Below, piece after piece: positions 5,731-11,110 of a stretch of DNA of 11,110 bases. Made by a program: the position numbers and the translations under genes. Within the stretch, counting starts at the first letter, position 1. The number at the start of each line of letters is the position of its first letter. This DNA comes from an uncultured Clostridia bacterium (GTDB lineage: Bacteria; Bacillota; Clostridia; Christensenellales; UBA1242), in the NCBI GenBank assembly GCA_947628195.1, contig CANQZB010000021.1, positions 1-11,110 on the forward strand, written 5' to 3'. The notes below the pieces were generated by a model. That model saw only the letters and a list, made by a program, of their open reading frames with translations, did not search any database and was not told the DNA's origin.

Positions 5731-5807
5731 GCGTTCATAGCTCAGCTGGATAGAGCGTTGGTCTACGGAACCAAAGGTCGGGGGTTCGAATCCCTCTGGA
5801 CGCACCA
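5731..5807 (+). tRNA. tRNA-Arg (ACG)
   Basis: 77 bases with encoded CCA. Acceptor GCGTTCA pairs with TGGACGC (one T-G). D stem GCTC/GAGC. Anticodon stem TTGGT/ACCAA closes the loop CTACGGA, giving anticodon ACG, normally deaminated to ICG to read CGU, CGC and CGA. T arm GGGGG-TTCGAAT-CCCTC. It is preceded by a long structured leader and followed at once by a terminator, so it is transcribed alone. Its last 21 bases are duplicated at 5959-5979. Confidence 0.97.
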
Positions 5808-5833
5808 AAAAAGAGCGATTTCGCTCTTTTTTT
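5807..5833 (+). terminator. Terminator of tRNA-Arg
   Basis: AAAAAAGAGCG, loop ATTT, CGCTCTTTTTTT. It begins at the last base of the tRNA. Confidence 0.9.
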
Positions 5834-5848
5834 ACTGCCCGAGGGATT

Positions 5849-5958
5849 ATGCGCTTTGCGCATCTGTGCTTTGCACAGCGAACCCCCGTGTGGGGTACTC
5901 GGGACCCCGTCTTGCCAAGGCAATCCACCCGAGGATTGACGGGCTTACGCCCTTAATG
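5849..5958. repeat. GC-rich cluster of short hairpins
   Basis: In about 110 bases there is a chain of small palindromes: ATGCGC-ttt-GCGCAT (5849-5863), CTGTGC-ttt-GCACAG (5864-5878), CCCC-gtgt-GGGG (5884-5895), TTGCC-aa-GGCAA (5912-5923) and GGGC-ttac-GCCC near 5941-5952. Its GC content is far above the surroundings. It lies between the tRNA terminator and the duplicated tRNA end. No gene is supported here: open frames across it are by-products of the tRNA and hairpins. Confidence 0.75.
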
Positions 5959-5979
5959 CGAATCCCTCTGGACGCACCA
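5959..5979 (+). repeat. Duplicated tRNA-Arg 3' end (att-like)
   Basis: 21 bases identical to tRNA positions 5787-5807, from inside the T loop through CCA. There is no tRNA body in front of it. Such duplications arise when an element integrates at a tRNA 3' end and restores it. The fragment is 151 bases beyond the intact gene. Confidence 0.85.
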
Positions 5980-6050
5980 TCGTCACAAACTGCACCTTTG
6001 TTAAATTGCTCACAAGTTCGCAATTGTAAACCTAGGTTTGTTTGTTCCTC

Positions 6051-6087
6051 TATTTTTAACGAGCATTTCATTAACTCGTTAAAAATA
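6051..6087. repeat. Hairpin repeat, 13-bp stem, loop CATTTCATTAA
   Basis: TATTTTTAACGAG (6051-6063), loop (6064-6074), CTCGTTAAAAATA (6075-6087). The stem is perfect. The loop differs by one base from the hairpin at 6119-6153. Between 5980 and 6050 there is also a perfect 12-base palindrome, AAACCTAGGTTT (6028-6039), and a stem AATTGC/GCAATT (6004-6025). Confidence 0.85.
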
Positions 6088-6118
6088 TATTGGAAGTTGT
6101 TTGAGATTCAAAACTCTT

Positions 6119-6153
6119 ACTTTTAAAGAGCATTTCGTTAACTTTTTAAAAGT
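6119..6153. repeat. Hairpin repeat, 12-bp stem, loop CATTTCGTTAA
   Basis: ACTTTTAAAGAG (6119-6130) pairs with CTTTTTAAAAGT (6142-6153) with one G-T. Its left arm is identical to that of the copy at 10105-10139. No coding sequence is visible from 6154 to 6245. Confidence 0.8.
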
Positions 6154-6245
6154 TATTTTTTTAGTATTTCAAAGGCATTTAAATAAGCCAATATAAAATT
6201 ATATTATTTTTGGATAAAAAGTTTTGAAAAGTTAAATATCTTCTA

Positions 6246-6653
6246 TTATTTTGTAAAAGGAGTGATAATGTTTTTTAATGTTTTATAATTGCTATCTGTA
6301 GTGTTGAGCAAAACAAAATCCCCATCATTATCATTCATAACTATTTTTAGTGATTGACAAGTAAGTTCTGCATTAATCTCATTATTTTTTATAAATTCAA
6401 CAACGTCAGAAATTTGTGCACTAGGTATAGATAATGCTATATCATAATATTTATGTTTGGAAAGAGGTCTTTCCTTTAAATTTTTATCTATTTTACAATG
6501 TATCGTTTTACATAATTTTTCAACTAAAAAGTATTCTTCCTCATTAATGCAAAACTTACATATAACTTGAAAATTATTAGTTGAATTTACAGATTTGAAA
6601 ATGTTTATGATTTTTTCTACTGAAAAATGTTTTATAATAATTTGTGTTTGCAT
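6246..6653 (-). CDS. Orphan hypothetical protein, candidate immunity protein
   Basis: 135 residues, no recognised family, no signal peptide or membrane helix. It is rich in Ile, Lys and Asn (KNNEINAE, KIVMNDNDGDFVLLN) and has three cysteines between residues about 32 and 53 (VICKFC... KLC). The ATG at 6653 follows AAGGAG with six bases of spacing, a strong start. Its DNA is more AT-rich than the neighbouring conserved genes, as in acquired genes. Directly upstream on the same strand lies a scrap of RHS core (6690-6779), where the toxin-bearing gene would stand in a polymorphic toxin locus. By position, not by sequence, it is a candidate immunity gene left after loss of its toxin. No terminator is clear downstream. 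Confidence 0.7.
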   Translation of the reverse strand: MQTQIIIKHFSVEKIINIFKSVNSTNNFQVICKFCINEEEYFLVEKLCKTIHCKIDKNLKERPLSKHKYYDIALSIPSAQISDVVEFIKNNEINAELTCQSLKIVMNDNDGDFVLLNTTDSNYKTLKNIITPFTK

Positions 6654-6689
6654 GATTTCTCCTTATGGAATTTTATTTAAGATTTACTA

Positions 6690-6779
6690 CTAAGTATACA
6701 TGAGTTCTGGGTAATAATATTGGCTATTTAGATAATATAATCCGATTTCGCACAACTGACTACGATAACGGAACGGGTT
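6690..6779 (-). pseudogene. Remnant of an RHS/YD-repeat core
   Basis: The minus-strand frame from 6779 reads NPFRYR, SQLCEI, GLYYLNSQYYYPE, LMYT and a stop (TAG, 6692-6690). The family core is NPFRYRG-YYD-ETGLYYL-SRYY-PE-GRF, so three blocks match in order. The stretch between RYR and GLYYL is about two codons short, and the reading departs from the family after PE. A stop lies six codons upstream of the first Asn. Only about 25 codons survive: no toxin domain, no upstream YD repeats. Chance similarity is unlikely given three ordered blocks, but the piece is short. Confidence 0.7.
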
Positions 6780-6949
6780 GTTTTTGCAATAAAACTTTTA
6801 TCCTTTGCTAACAATAGTAATATAACTTAAAACTGAAGAAATGTCAACAATGTCAGAGCCGTTTCTAGCAAAAATCTTTTGTTTGTCCGTTATTAAATTT
6901 ATTAAAACCGATGGGTTATTTTTTTGTTTTGTTTTTTTGGAAAATGGTG

Positions 6950-6955
6950 TATAAT
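6950..6955 (+). promoter_or_regulatory. -10 element of the DUF362 gene
   Basis: A perfect TATAAT 16 bases before the start codon at 6972. The -35 is unclear in a T-rich tract (TTTTGT at 6927-6932 gives 17 bases of spacing). A start near 6962 would leave a very short leader carrying AGGAGAG. Nothing else is recognisable in 6783-6945. Confidence 0.5.
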
Positions 6956-6971
6956 TAATTTAGGAGAGTTT

Positions 6972-7853
6972 ATGAAATCGAAAGTGTATTTTACTAAAAA
7001 CATTTCGCCAGAAGGGCTAACAAAAATTTACGATGCCCTTGGCGTTAAATTAAAAGGCAAAGTGGGTGTAAAAATTTCAACGGGCGAGCCGGGCGGGCAC
7101 AACTATTTAAAGCCCGAATTAATTGCCAATTTGGTTAAAAAATTAAACGGCACCATTGTTGAATGTTGCACGGCTTATGGTGGCAAGAGGCAGGACCCCA
7201 AAGAGCATTGGAAAACCATTAAACAACACGGGTTTTTAAGCATTGCGCCATGCGACATTTTAGACGAATTTGGCGAGTTTGAAATTCCAGTTAAAGCCGG
7301 CAAACATTTAGATGTGGACATTGTTGGCGAGCACATGAAAAATTACGATTCCTTTTTAAATCTTGCGCATTTTAAAGGCCACGCAATGGGCGGTTTTGGC
7401 GGGGTTATTAAAAATCAGTCGATAGGTTTTGCATCAACTGCCGGCAAGGCATATATTCACACTGCGGGCAAAACGCGAAGTGCGGCAGAACTTTGGAACC
7501 ACTTGCCAAAGCAGGAACATTTTTTGGAGAGCATGGCAGAGGCGGCCAAGGCGGTGCAAGATTATATGCACGGAAACATTTTGTATATCGATGTTATGAA
7601 CAATCTATCGGTGGATTGCGATTGTGATTCCCACCCAGAAGACCCTTGCATGAAGGACATTGGCATTTTGGCATCAGCCGACCCGGTTGCGCTTGACCAA
7701 GCCTGCATTGATAAAATTTGGGCGTCAACCGACCGTGGGCGAGACCATTTTATTGCGCGTGTTGAAAGGCAGAACGGGCGCCACATTTTGCCATATGCCG
7801 AAAGCCTTGGGCTGGGTAGCAGAGATTATGAACTTATAGATATAGATGAATAA
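6972..7853 (+). CDS. DUF362 / COG2768-type protein
   Basis: 293 residues. A longer in-frame start at 6924 is rejected because it would run through the -10 box, and AGGAGAG lies just before the ATG at 6972. Strong resemblance to the DUF362 family (annotated as uncharacterised Fe-S centre proteins): YFTKNISPEGLTKIYDALG, VGVKISTGEPGGHNYLKPEL, IVECCTAYGGKRQDP, NLAHFKGHAMGGFGGVIKN, SAGK-like HTAGKTRSAAELW, and the closing ILASADPVALDQACIDKIW. The separate ferredoxin domain (CxxCxxCxxxC) of many members is absent. Cysteines 216, 218 and 226 (DCDCDSHPEDPC) could still bind metal. Cytoplasmic, with no signal peptide. The biochemical role of the family is not established. Monocistronic. Confidence 0.88.
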   Translation: MKSKVYFTKNISPEGLTKIYDALGVKLKGKVGVKISTGEPGGHNYLKPELIANLVKKLNGTIVECCTAYGGKRQDPKEHWKTIKQHGFLSIAPCDILDEFGEFEIPVKAGKHLDVDIVGEHMKNYDSFLNLAHFKGHAMGGFGGVIKNQSIGFASTAGKAYIHTAGKTRSAAELWNHLPKQEHFLESMAEAAKAVQDYMHGNILYIDVMNNLSVDCDCDSHPEDPCMKDIGILASADPVALDQACIDKIWASTDRGRDHFIARVERQNGRHILPYAESLGLGSRDYELIDIDE

Positions 7854-7870
7854 AATTTAGGCAAAAATGC

Positions 7871-7906
7871 AAAAAAACAGATAGCGGTTGGGCTATCTGT
7901 TTTTTA
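7871..7906. terminator. Bidirectional terminator between convergent genes
   Basis: ACAGATAGC (7877-7885), loop GGTTGG, GCTATCTGT (7892-7900), flanked by an A-run on the left and a T-run on the right. It serves the DUF362 gene on the plus strand and the lipoprotein gene ending at 7911 on the minus strand. Confidence 0.92.
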
Positions 7907-7910
7907 ATAA

Positions 7911-8834
7911 CTATTCGGCTGTTCGGCTTGAAACGGATATTGTGAAATTATCTAAATATGCCAATGGGGTTTCGCTTGCACTGCCTGGGAAATAGATGTT
8001 TGCATAAACATTTTCGGCTTCGGTTTGAGGAACAGGAATGTTTTGGCTAGTTATAACTGCAGTGCCTGTTTCGCGGTCTATAACCTGGCCCTTAATTGTT
8101 TTGCCGTTTGCGTTGGCTTCAATTACAATTTTAACGGTGTACCATTTGTTGGCAGAAATTTCTGTGCCGTTATCAAAGTTGCCGCCAGTTGCAAAAACCA
8201 CTTTAACTTTGCCGTTTTGATAAGCGCCGAAAACTGGTTTGTAATCTGCCCAAGAAGCAGAGCGCAAGCCAACGTCCACCGCAACAACATTTTCACCAGT
8301 TACAGTCGTGCCTGTAAGTGCGCTGGAAATGTAAATATCGTAGCGAACAGTAAAGTTATAATTTTCGGTTGTGTAATCGTTAACAAGGTCATAATCCAAC
8401 TCCTGACCATTGCCGGTTATGCTTGCACATTTTTCATTTTGGAAGGTAACTGCGTTTAAGCCGGTTGCGCCTTCTGCTTCGTTCCAATCGCTAAAATCGC
8501 CTTCGGAATTTTGATAAATCATGTGATTGGTTGTAACATTAACCGTGCAGACTGCGGATTGGTTTGTTGTTGTGGTGGCAGTAACTTGTGCAGTGCCTGT
8601 GCCTATTGCTGTTATTACGCCCTCTTCAACCTCAACAACGGTTTCGTCAGAACTTTGCCAGGTTATGGTTTTGTTAGAAATGTTTTCAAGCCTTACTGTT
8701 AAGCCTTGAACCTCGTCAATATCCATAGTAAGTTCGGTTTTGCTTAGGGTTATTTTGCTTTCCCCACAACCTAAAAAAGAGAAAGAAAACAACACCAGTA
8801 AGCAAGCGATAGATATAGATAAAAATCTTTTCAT
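7911..8834 (-). CDS. Lipoprotein with Big2 domain and lectin-like C-terminal part
   Basis: 307 residues. The signal peptide MKRFLSISIACLLVLFSFSFL ends in GC with the lipid cysteine at 23; the -3 residue is Phe, so the lipobox is slightly atypical. Residues about 28-100 are a bacterial Ig-like group 2 domain: ITLSKTELTMDIDEVQGLTV, TWQSSDETVVEV, GVITAIGTGTAQVTAT. Residues about 104-303 look like a beta-sandwich of the concanavalin/LamG kind, with a YDIYISSAL strand, NKWYTVKIVIEANANGKTIK and a terminal AYLDNFTISV; this is my reading of the strand pattern, not a firm family match. Probably a surface polysaccharide- or glycan-contacting protein, role unknown. AAGGAGG precedes the ATG closely. Confidence 0.85.
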   Translation of the reverse strand: MKRFLSISIACLLVLFSFSFLGCGESKITLSKTELTMDIDEVQGLTVRLENISNKTITWQSSDETVVEVEEGVITAIGTGTAQVTATTTTNQSAVCTVNVTTNHMIYQNSEGDFSDWNEAEGATGLNAVTFQNEKCASITGNGQELDYDLVNDYTTENYNFTVRYDIYISSALTGTTVTGENVVAVDVGLRSASWADYKPVFGAYQNGKVKVVFATGGNFDNGTEISANKWYTVKIVIEANANGKTIKGQVIDRETGTAVITSQNIPVPQTEAENVYANIYFPGSASETPLAYLDNFTISVSSRTAE

Positions 8835-8856
8835 AATTCCTCCTTAAACATAAAAT

Positions 8857-8885
8857 ATTTTATAACGATTAAAATTATTGGTCAA
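8857..8885 (-). promoter_or_regulatory. Promoter of the Big2 lipoprotein gene
   Basis: TTGACC (8885-8880), 17 bases, TAAAAT (8862-8857) on the minus strand. This leaves a short leader with the ribosome site AAGGAGG. Confidence 0.7.
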
Positions 8886-9022
8886 ATAATTTTAGTGGGA
8901 AATTGGCAAATTTTTTGTCGAATTTATTTTAACTGCCCGCAATTAAATTTTGCATGGAAAGAATTTTGTTGAATTTTGTTGAAAAAAAATTTTAGATTTA
9001 GCAAAAAATTTTTTAAAAATAG

Positions 9023-9051
9023 TAGACAAATTTAAAATCAATAATTATAAT
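9023..9051 (+). promoter_or_regulatory. Promoter of the acidic zinc-ribbon gene
   Basis: TAGACA (9023-9028), 17 bases, TATAAT (9046-9051). The start would be near 9058. The stretch 8886-9022 holds only A/T-rich sequence. Confidence 0.7.
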
Positions 9052-9094
9052 ATACTAAGCAAATTCTGTTTGACTTTGTTAAAAGGAGAAATTA

Positions 9095-9652
9095 ATGGCA
9101 AGAACCAGTAAACCAGTTTGGATATTATGCCCAAGGTGTGAACTTAACTATATAAAGAAATCAGATAAATATTGCAATGTTTGCAAAAAGGAAATGAAAC
9201 TTATTGAAGCCGGCGATGACGATATTGGCGACCTTGAACTTTGCCCTATCTGCAAATTGAACTTTGTGCAGAGCGACCAAGAAATTTGCGATAGTTGTAA
9301 GCAAGAGTTGGGCCTTAACACAGATGGCGATGATGAGGACCGCGATTTGGAAGATTGGCACAAATATATTGACGATGATGACGATGAAGATGACGATGAC
9401 GAAGAGCCTGTTACCGATACAGACGATTTAACCAGCTCGATTTATGATGACGAGTTGGAAGATACCTCTGGCTTGGAAGGCGACTTCGATTTCAGCGATG
9501 ATATGGATAAAGACGCCGATGACGAAGACGATGAAGATGATGACGATATCGATTCCGACACCGATGATGACGACTTTGACGATGACTTTGACGATAATTT
9601 TGACGATGACGAAGACGATGAAGATGATGATGACGATGACGAGGACAAATAG
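9095..9652 (+). CDS. Double zinc-ribbon protein with hyperacidic tail
   Basis: 185 residues, not assigned to a named family. Two four-cysteine ribbons: C12-x2-C15 with C27-x2-C30 (CPRC ... CNVC) and C50-x2-C53 with C65-x2-C68 (CPIC ... CDSC). They are similar to one another, so probably an internal duplication. From about residue 76 to the end the chain is mostly Asp and Glu, broken by LTSSIYDDELEDTSGLEGDFDFSDDMD. The tail should be disordered and strongly negative. It alternates GAT, GAC, GAA and GAG codons rather than repeating one triplet. The ATG follows AAGGAG. Acidic tails occur on proteins that mimic nucleic acid or chaperone basic partners, and RpoE (delta) of Firmicutes has one, but there is no RpoE domain here. 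Role unknown. Confidence 0.85.
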   Translation: MARTSKPVWILCPRCELNYIKKSDKYCNVCKKEMKLIEAGDDDIGDLELCPICKLNFVQSDQEICDSCKQELGLNTDGDDEDRDLEDWHKYIDDDDDEDDDDEEPVTDTDDLTSSIYDDELEDTSGLEGDFDFSDDMDKDADDEDDEDDDDIDSDTDDDDFDDDFDDNFDDDEDDEDDDDDDEDK

Positions 9653-9738
9653 CCCTCGTTTTTTTACAAAAAATGTCGAAAACGGGCGAGCGTGATTAAA
9701 AATAAAATTTCAAGCAAAAATAGTGTTAGGGGGATGCT

Positions 9739-9972
9739 ATGAAAAAAATGCCTAACACTTTAACGGACATCAAACAAAAAATTTTGGCACTTAAAGGCAA
9801 GGAAGTTAATTTGTACATCAACAGGGGCAGGCGCAAGGTTAGCACTATGCGCGCCCGCATTGAAGATTGCTACGCCAGCGTTTTCACGGTTAAATCTGGC
9901 CTGGAAGAAGTAATTTCCACTTATTCATATAACGATATTTTATGCGGGGAAGTGCAAATTTCTAACGATTAA
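9739..9972 (+). CDS. veg: Veg family protein
   Basis: 77 residues, close to the usual size of about 80. The family pattern is clear: TLTDIKQKI near the N-terminus, GRRK after a short strand (YINRGRRK), then CYASVFTVK and VISTYSYNDILCGEVQI, matching the YPSVF and SYSYADVLT blocks of Bacillus Veg. In B. subtilis Veg stimulates biofilm formation by easing SinR repression; that cannot be assumed here. The ATG at 9739 follows AGGGGG with about five bases of spacing; an internal ATG three codons later is possible. In Bacillus veg lies near ksgA and ispE; here it stands apart with its own terminator. Confidence 0.9.
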   Translation: MKKMPNTLTDIKQKILALKGKEVNLYINRGRRKVSTMRARIEDCYASVFTVKSGLEEVISTYSYNDILCGEVQISND

Positions 9973-10006
9973 CCAAATTCTTTTCTAATTAACCGAACTC
10001 TTTGGC

Positions 10007-10033
10007 AAAATAAGGCACGCGCCTTATTTTTTT
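10007..10033 (+). terminator. Terminator of veg
   Basis: AAAATAAGGC, loop ACGC, GCCTTATTTT followed by three more T. About 35 bases after the stop. Confidence 0.88.
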
Positions 10034-10062
10034 ATGTCATCGCAAGCAAAGAAAATTTTAAA

Positions 10063-10259
10063 TGTCATTGCGAGCGAAGCGTGGCAATTTATTCCTTATA
10101 AAGAACTTTTAAAGAGTTAACATGGTGCTCTTTAAAAGTAAAGAAGTGCCCGCCTAAAAGCCTATAGTAATTTTGCTTGCAAAATTGCTTGGCATTAATG
10201 GAGTGGCACGACGTGAGATTGCCACAGAATTTTGATGGTCAAAATTCTTCGCAATGACA
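10063..10259. repeat. Composite palindromic repeat, MITE-like
   Basis: Outer 11-bp perfect inverted ends TGTCATTGCGA (10063-10073) and TCGCAATGACA (10249-10259). Inside the ends are GTGGCAAT (10081-10088) and ATTGCCAC, also inverted. Within lie a 12-bp-stem hairpin (10105-10139), a palindrome AATTTTGC-tt-GCAAAATT (10169-10186) and a 10-bp stem AGAATTTTGA-tgg-TCAAAATTCT (10226-10248). No ORF. The two end modules are the same two repeat types that lie inside mnmE. No gene is visible between 9973 and 10314. Confidence 0.75.
10105..10139. repeat. Third copy of the ACTTTTAAAGAG hairpin
   Basis: ACTTTTAAAGAG (10105-10116), loop TTAACATGGTG, CTCTTTAAAAGT (10128-10139), a perfect 12-bp stem. The left arm is identical to the hairpin at 6119, and the loop resembles the reverse complement of that copy's loop. 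Confidence 0.85.
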
Positions 10260-10314
10260 GGGGAAGATTGCAACACTTTTGCCCGGCGAAATTTTAACTT
10301 GCTAGGGCGAGCAG

Positions 10315-11110
10315 TTAGCAGGTTAAAAGGTTGTTTTGCAAGTCGGTTAATTCATAGAGATTGCTGTTATACATTAAATAATATTTGCCGTCCTTTAACG
10401 CGATGTTCAGATTTACATTGCTGTAAAAGTGATAGGCATTTTTATTTTTATCAAACCTAAAATCTGGCAAATTAACATTTGGCAGAATTACGGCGTTGTT
10501 ATCCAACCTAACAGTTTCGCCTTCAATAATAATTGGCTGGTCGTGTTCGTCTTGCACTTCAATTTTAAAGGTGTTATTGTCAATAGTTATGTAATAGTGA
10601 GTTTCTGGCCAAGCGTTAGAAATTTTTTTGCGCACATATTCAAGTTCGGCGTGGTCAATTTTATCGCAAGTTTCAATACCCTCTTCGGCAAGGCTGGAAA
10701 CGAACTGTTGGGTGGAAAATAATTGTTTTGCGTATTCGTTCAATTTTTGCCTTAAATTTTCAATGCAAGCGGGCAGTTGTTCATCGCTCACGTTTGGGGA
10801 GTAATAGGCAAGTAAAATGCCATAATCGTTATAACTTAACTGTTCCGGCGAGGTGGAAGCGGTCATCATAATGCTATCGCTATGCAAAACTTCATTTTCG
10901 GCCGGCATGCCCCTTTCGTCAAGCTTAATGTTGTAAATATCATTAAAGCCAAAAAGGTGTGCCAATTCATGCGCGGTTGTGTTGAACACAAGATTATTTC
11001 TGCCTTCCTCGTCCGCCTGGTTTAGCGCATCGCAGTTCGTGTCTATTGTTATTACATCGCTAAACTGATCGGCAAGCCCAACAACATCCGCATTCATGCC
11101 ACCGGCAGAG
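10315..11110 (-). CDS. Zinc metalloprotease, C-terminal part, starts outside the window
   Basis: At least 265 residues. The frame stays open to the window edge, and the Met at 11097 has no ribosome site before it, so the true start lies beyond. The zinc motif HELAHLFGFND (HELAH at 10971-10957) fits the HExxHxxGxx(H/D) metzincin pattern with Asp as third ligand, as in snapalysin-like enzymes. Downstream HSDSIMMTAS and LSYNDYGILLAYYSP fit a Met-turn region and the usual LS--D--- helix. The remaining 180 residues (Cys at ENLRQ, ETCDKIDHAELEYVRKK, then beta-rich segments) are unknown. Family members are usually secreted or surface proteins; the signal peptide would be outside the window. The stop lies about 55 bases from the repeat cluster. 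Confidence 0.8.
   Translation of the reverse strand, partial: SAGGMNADVVGLADQFSDVITIDTNCDALNQADEEGRNNLVFNTTAHELAHLFGFNDIYNIKLDERGMPAENEVLHSDSIMMTASTSPEQLSYNDYGILLAYYSPNVSDEQLPACIENLRQKLNEYAKQLFSTQQFVSSLAEEGIETCDKIDHAELEYVRKKISNAWPETHYYITIDNNTFKIEVQDEHDQPIIIEGETVRLDNNAVILPNVNLPDFRFDKNKNAYHFYSNVNLNIALKDGKYYLMYNSNLYELTDLQNNLLTC

Noticed and set aside
5715..5735. T-box-like motif TGCACCGCG before the tRNA
   Set aside because: It lacks the UGGN that pairs with tRNA CCA, there is no specifier hairpin or following terminator, and the downstream gene is a tRNA.
5834..5979. A second, degenerate tRNA ending at 5979
   Set aside because: Only the T-loop-to-CCA part is present; no matching acceptor 5' arm, D arm or anticodon arm can be found upstream.
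5722..6126. Long open frames across the tRNA-Arg on both strands (also 5566-5928 and 5847-6071 minus)
   Set aside because: They translate the tRNA itself and the adjacent hairpins, giving the well-known spurious peptides read from tRNA genes; no ribosome site or family match.
6924..6971. N-terminal extension of the DUF362 protein
   Set aside because: It would have to be transcribed from before the TATAAT at 6950 and has no ribosome site; family similarity begins after the ATG at 6972.
9442..9648. Minus-strand poly-Ser frame
   Set aside because: Antisense of the Asp/Glu-rich tail: GAT/GAC/GAA runs read backward as Ser codons.

Overview
The window looks like chromosomal DNA of a low-GC, spore-forming Firmicute of the Clostridia type, probably an uncultured gut lineage. 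Evidence: a CotF-type spore-coat gene pair, a Veg-family gene, sigma-A promoters of the TTGACA/TATAAT kind, strong AGGAGG ribosome sites, T-rich terminators and very AT-rich spacers. The exact genus cannot be read from the sequence.

Layout. 1-2491: the tRNA-U34 modification pair mnmG (partial, minus) and mnmE (minus), separated by a small unknown plus-strand gene. mnmE carries two in-frame copies of a dispersed palindromic repeat. 2670-3870: a surface lipoprotein gene (minus) whose promoter spacer consists entirely of a TA dinucleotide run. 3946-4571: a translationally coupled spore-coat pair (minus). 4783-5477: a membrane protein with a C-terminal zinc ribbon (plus). 5513-5833: a strong promoter, a structured leader with a possible 17-codon peptide, tRNA-Arg(ACG) and a terminator. 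5834-6779: an island-like stretch with a GC-rich hairpin cluster, a duplicated tRNA 3' end, two related hairpin repeats, an AT-rich orphan gene (minus) and, just upstream of that gene on its own strand, a scrap of RHS/YD-repeat core. 6950-7906: a DUF362/COG2768 gene ending at a bidirectional terminator shared with a Big2-domain lipoprotein (minus, 7911-8834). 9023-9652: a double zinc-ribbon protein with an extremely acidic tail. 9739-10033: veg. 10034-10262: a composite of palindromic repeats. 10315 to the end: C-terminal part of a secreted-type zinc metalloprotease (minus).

How it fits together. Most genes stand alone with their own promoter and terminator. The exceptions are the coat pair (TAATG overlap) and the tRNA with its leader. 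MnmE and MnmG form one enzyme complex even though they are not co-transcribed here. The most notable signals are the candidate phase-variable lipoprotein promoter, the repeats that have become part of the MnmE protein, the RHS scrap with a candidate orphan immunity gene beside a tRNA, and the switch-like leader of tRNA-Arg. All functional calls come from reading motifs by eye; no database search was run.
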